NCBI GenBank assembly: GCA_050946535.1 | Contig: JBMNUZ010000003.1 | Location: 132,672 to 196,671 of the forward strand | Source of the DNA: RUG708 sp050946535 | Lineage (GTDB): Bacteria; Bacillota; Clostridia; Peptostreptococcales; Anaerovoracaceae | Length of the DNA: 64,000 nucleotides | Direction: 5' to 3' | Shown: positions 61,135-64,000 of the stretch, one piece after another | Numbering within the stretch: position 1 is the stretch's first letter | How the letters are laid out: each line of letters starts with the position of its first letter | Position numbers and translations under genes: made by a program | Notes under the pieces: generated by a model | What the model saw: the letters and a program-made list of their open reading frames with translations, nothing else | What the model was told of the DNA's origin: nothing | The model's database searches: none

Positions 61135-61425
61135 CGCGCATCGAATCCTCCGGGATCAGGCTGACGTCATCGGCGTCATTCGGAGAAATACAGACGTAAC
61201 ACCAGTGAAAAAAGAATATTTGCATTTAAGCGCGTGTTTTGTACGGCATACAGGCCGGCGGGACAGCGCTTTTTTTACATCGCCTTTACATTCGCAGGCT
61301 CACTAATAAAAATTCCCGCGCAGACAGATCCGCGCAGAGCAATCAATTCAACGCCTCGCGACCATTTTAGCAGCCGTGTATACAGACTGGCTGCTTTATT
61401 ATCTCATGAATACATTCCAAATTTC
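61135..61425. other. Intergenic region after the YerC-type gene
   Basis: It holds the terminator at 61228-61277 and then about 150 bp without recognisable features. A frame open from 61376 belongs to an upstream extension of the next gene that lacks a ribosome-binding site. Confidence 0.5.
61228..61277 (+). terminator. Probable intrinsic terminator after the YerC-type gene
   Basis: AAGCGC (61228) pairs with GCGCTT (61266-61271), extended by TGT/ACA, with a GC-rich inner loop, and is followed by seven T residues. Confidence 0.6.
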
Positions 61426-61454
61426 TTGCATAAATTTGTCTGATATGCTAATAT
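61426..61454 (+). promoter_or_regulatory. Possible promoter for the membrane LuxR-type regulator
   Basis: TTGCAT (61426-61431), 17-nt spacer, TAATAT (61449-61454) preceded by TGC (extended -10). Confidence 0.5.
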
Positions 61455-61531
61455 CTATTTTGTTATCGCTAATAACCTTGATATCTTCCTGTTTTGTTTG
61501 TAAAATGAAGATGTTGAGAGGAGAGTATCTG

Positions 61532-63073
61532 ATGAATAATCCTGTGTTTTACAATTATTCATACAGCGTTTGTGCGCTAGTAATTGTATTTCTATCCTAT
61601 TACGTACTCGTGACAAGAAAAGACATGCGCCGCAAAAACAGCAAGCTGTTTATGGCCGTACTGATCGTAAACACTATAGCGATTATCACCGATATCGTCT
61701 GCTGCATCATGGATTCCAATCCGGCAGGTTATTCTGTTCTTGTGCGGACGACGGTACAGTGTACCTTCATGATTTCGCATCTCAGCATGTCCCCTCTGAT
61801 CACCTGGTATTTCATCAATTTTACCGGCATGAACCACAATATGGGGAAAGTGATACGTGTGCTTTTCGTGCTGCCTTTCTTGTTCCTGACCGTTCTGCCG
61901 GTTCTCATAGGGCCGATCAGACAAAATGTCTTCTATTATGATGCAAGCGGGGCGTTCACCCTCGGACCGTATTACTTCTTCACGGTGCCTATGGGAGGCC
62001 TGGTGTACTGTATAGTTATCGCGTACGTTGCCTACAAGAACTTCCACCGTCTGAGCCGCGAACAGAAAAACGCGATCGTTTTCCTGATCATTTTCTGTTC
62101 GGTACCTACCTTCGTTCAGAATATCTGGGTCCCGACGGAGAGATTCAATATTTTCTTCGAGACGGTCGGTATATTTATGGTACTAATCACGTTGGACAAT
62201 CAGAACTGGGTTTACCACAACGCGACGCAGACGTACAACCGTCTGACCATGCAGCGCCATCTTCAGGGCGACCTGGACAACAAGGTCTCGTTCGGCGTGC
62301 TGCTCATAACGATCGACCGTACTACGTATTTCAGAGCAGCGACGATGAGCAACGAAGAGTTTCAGCGGCTGATGGCATCTATAGGAAATTATATGAAAGG
62401 TCTTCACGGCCGGCTTAACATTTACTACTGCGAACGCGGTACTTTTGCTATACCGGTCTACAAGGACAGTCCGTGGAAAGCCGATGATCTGGAGAAAGAA
62501 CTGCAAAGACGATTCGAGAGCACATGGACTGTATTCGAAGAAGAGGAAGAAGGGGAAAAAGAGATAAAGATTCCGATCAGGCTGACTTTCGTCAGGATTC
62601 CTGAAAACGTGAAGACACTCGACGAGCTCTTCAACATTGCCGATTTCCCGTATGACGCTGAAACGGACGAACCTCTGGTCGTAAGTGCTGAGACGATGAA
62701 GATCGCCGTAGATCAGTTCGATCAGGTAATACTTTCCGATGATAATGACGACGGTTCGGAAGAAAACATCGAAGAGCTTCCTGAGGAACTTTCCGAGATG
62801 ATGGACGACTTCACGAGCCATATCGTCGAACTGACGCAGATGGAACGAAAAGTCCTGCTGTACTATATTAATGGATATGAAATAGCGGATCTGCCGGATC
62901 TGCTCGGCGTAACGATCAACACGGTCCGCAAGCACAACCGCAGCATCTATAAAAAACTGAGAATAGGTTCAAAAGCTGAACTGATGATCTATCTGGACAT
63001 CCTCGACAGATGCGGACGTCTCGAGCCGATAGAAGAATCCCTCGGAGAGGACTGCGGAGAAGAGATCAAATAA
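61532..63073 (+). CDS. Membrane sensor with degenerate GGDEF-like domain and LuxR-type HTH
   Basis: A 513-residue protein with three parts. Residues 1-225 hold about seven hydrophobic helices, like the 7TM input domains of some histidine kinases. Residues 234-355 resemble a GGDEF fold (TYNRLTMQRHL, VLLITIDRTTYFR), but the signature position reads YYCERGTFAIPV, so cyclic-di-GMP synthesis is not expected. After an acidic linker, residues 434-490 form a LuxR-type helix-turn-helix (LTQMERKVLLYYINGYEIADLPDLLGVTINTVRKHNRSIYKKL). It would be a one-component regulator binding DNA from the membrane. ATG 61532 follows AGAGGAGAG; no cognate target is adjacent. A long-stem terminator follows. Confidence 0.75.
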   Translation: MNNPVFYNYSYSVCALVIVFLSYYVLVTRKDMRRKNSKLFMAVLIVNTIAIITDIVCCIMDSNPAGYSVLVRTTVQCTFMISHLSMSPLITWYFINFTGMNHNMGKVIRVLFVLPFLFLTVLPVLIGPIRQNVFYYDASGAFTLGPYYFFTVPMGGLVYCIVIAYVAYKNFHRLSREQKNAIVFLIIFCSVPTFVQNIWVPTERFNIFFETVGIFMVLITLDNQNWVYHNATQTYNRLTMQRHLQGDLDNKVSFGVLLITIDRTTYFRAATMSNEEFQRLMASIGNYMKGLHGRLNIYYCERGTFAIPVYKDSPWKADDLEKELQRRFESTWTVFEEEEEGEKEIKIPIRLTFVRIPENVKTLDELFNIADFPYDAETDEPLVVSAETMKIAVDQFDQVILSDDNDDGSEENIEELPEELSEMMDDFTSHIVELTQMERKVLLYYINGYEIADLPDLLGVTINTVRKHNRSIYKKLRIGSKAELMIYLDILDRCGRLEPIEESLGEDCGEEIK

Positions 63074-63152
63074 AGAGACGAAATAAATACATATATGATA
63101 TGAATGTTAATCTGAACATTTGTTAGGAAATTAAATATCAGATACGACGTAG

Positions 63153-63198
63153 AGAGCGTGTAAAGAAATGACATTCATTTCTTTACACGCTCTTTGCT
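63153..63198 (+). terminator. Long-stem intrinsic terminator
   Basis: A perfect 19-bp stem (63153-63171 against 63175-63193) with a CAT loop, followed by TTGCTTT. It ends the LuxR-type regulator gene. Confidence 0.85.
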
Positions 63199-63879
63199 TT
63201 ATACGCTCTTTTGTTATGCACGGAATCACGTCCGGAAATGCTTTTCTACCTGAGTATTTGCTGAAGTAATTTTGTACATTTTAGACCGTGAGCGCGGATT
63301 CGGGACGGGAATCAGCTGAGCCAGGATTTAGCAGAAAAACGCGCAAAGCCTGTAATTTCAAGTGAAATCGAAAGGTATCCTGTGAACCGTTGACGGCAAA
63401 ATTGATTTTAAGAAAATGTGACACACAAGTACACGGGGAATACCACCCTTAATTTAACAGGATGGTATTTTTGGAATAAGAAAATATAGGAAAAGTGTAG
63501 GGAAATTGAAAATTGAACATGCCAAGCACTTTCTTCGGTATCAATTTGGACATATCACACGGGTAATTGACACTATTAACCAGAAAGGCTAAGTTAGAAC
63601 CAAGAAATGAATAAATGATTTATTCTTAACGATCATTGATCAGTGATCATTGATTTAGTTTAAGCTAACCATTTATATGTCATTTTTTCCATCTTTTCGC
63701 AACACGGGCGCGAAAGTCGTGCTGCGGCATACATATATATAGTAGACAGATGCGAGATGGAAAGATGACGGGGAACAATTTGTTCCTATTATATATAAGG
63801 TTCGTTTTGTGAGAGAAATGTTCCATTCAAATAATCTGCAAGTTGAAATCCAGGTTTGTTAAAAGCCGTAATAATGATA
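63199..63879. other. Non-coding stretch between regulator terminator and IS3 element
   Basis: No gene is supported. The AT-rich region holds a second terminator-like hairpin (63439-63472: AATACCA stem, five T residues). It also has GATCATTGATCA/GTGATCATTGAT repeats near 63630, a 91-nt inverted-repeat structure (63679-63769) and a GGAACAA/TTGTTCC hairpin at 63772-63786 followed by TATTATATATAAGG. Confidence 0.5.
63679..63769 (+). other. Large inverted repeat, possible structured RNA
   Basis: The arm GTCATTTTTTCCATCTTTTC (from 63679) pairs imperfectly with GAGATGGAAAGATGAC (ending 63769). Inside, CGCAACACG and CGTGCTGCG form a second stem. I recognise no known RNA family. Confidence 0.4.
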
Positions 63880-64000
63880 TGTACCCAGAAAACTGGACAC
63901 ATTGATCTAGGAGCCAAACCTAACACATGGATGCTTCCCTGTACTTTGCAGGGGGCATCCAATTTGTTTTCTTCTGGATCCGCTCATTGTTGTAATAATA
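63880..64000 (-). mobile_element. IS3-family insertion sequence, cut by the window edge
   Basis: The element end TGTACCCAGAAAACTGGACA (63880-63899) is the terminal inverted repeat typical of IS3/IS150-like elements. The transposase C-terminus lies inside. Only about 120 bp are in the window. Confidence 0.88.
63920..64000 (-). CDS. IS3-family transposase OrfB, C-terminal fragment (continues beyond window)
   Basis: The last 26 codons read YYNNERIQKKTNWMPPAKYR and then EASMC before the stop (minus strand, TAG at 63922-63920). The YNNxRIQxK...PxxYR ending is the hallmark of IS3-family DDE transposases. The catalytic domain is outside the window, so whether the gene is intact is unknown. Confidence 0.9.
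   Translation of the reverse strand, partial: YYYNNERIQKKTNWMPPAKYREASMC

Noticed and set aside
63772..63786. LexA (SOS) box from GGAACAATTTGTTCC
   Set aside because: The Bacillota LexA box has a 4-nt centre between GAAC and GTTC; here it is 5 nt, and no SOS gene is adjacent.

Overview
The window looks like a chromosomal segment of a Gram-positive anaerobe of the class Clostridia (Bacillota), of roughly balanced base composition. Supporting signs are the RNase J gene, strong GGAGG ribosome-binding sites with frequent TTG and GTG starts, a Bacillus-type mltG-trmR-trhP gene order, an Asp23-NusB pair, the rnc-smc-ftsY order, an acyl-CoA dehydrogenase and the absence of any outer-membrane gene. 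A finer placement (for example Anaerovoracaceae / Eubacteriales Family XIII) is only a guess.

Layout. 1-14.3 kb: translation and RNA genes (aspS, nadD, a yqeK-rsfS fusion, leuS, rnjA, an M24 peptidase, efp), then mltG-trmR-trhP, asp23, nusB and a TsaD paralogue. 14.4-24.4 kb: hom, threonine dehydratase with ridA, an AI-2E-type permease, an SGNH/MBOAT O-acylation pair, acyl-CoA dehydrogenase and alr. 24.4-31.2 kb: accessory zone with an intact IS256-family element (inverted repeats and an 8-bp target duplication found), a Sel1-repeat protein, a metal-resistance operon (CadC-type repressor, stand-alone HMA protein, P1B ATPase) behind a perfect 40-bp palindrome, and a GT4 glycosyltransferase. 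31.5-40.5 kb: purine operon purL-purE-purF-purM-purND, the last a PurN-PurD fusion. 40.5-53 kb: flavin reductase, PrsW-like protease, plsX, rnc, an SMC-family gene, ftsY, der, plsY, gpsA, a GIY-YIG protein and an RluB-type pseudouridine synthase. 53-63 kb: a MinD/CpaE-like protein without a P-loop, 5-formyl-THF cyclo-ligase, ftsE-ftsX with a LytM/M23 hydrolase, recJ, a YerC-type regulator and a membrane-bound LuxR-type regulator. The right edge enters an IS3-family element.

How genes work together. PlsX, PlsY and GpsA cover acyl-phosphate formation, glycerol-3-phosphate supply and its first acylation. FtsEX and the coiled-coil LytM hydrolase form a wall-cleavage module. Threonine dehydratase and RidA form a producer/detoxifier pair. 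MltG, TrmR and TrhP combine a wall-synthesis terminase with wobble-uridine modification.

Most unusual points. The SMC homologue sits in the canonical smc locus, is a full 1181 codons without interruption and keeps hinge and coiled coils, yet every ATPase motif (Walker A, Q-loop, signature, Walker B, H-loop) is replaced; it looks like a catalytically dead SMC. A second protein (53.4 kb) is a MinD-like fold that has also lost its P-loop. Several proteins (AI-2E permease, PrsW, FtsY, PlsY) carry low-complexity C-terminal tails, and at least five intergenic regions hold degenerate tandem repeats, each with a different unit.
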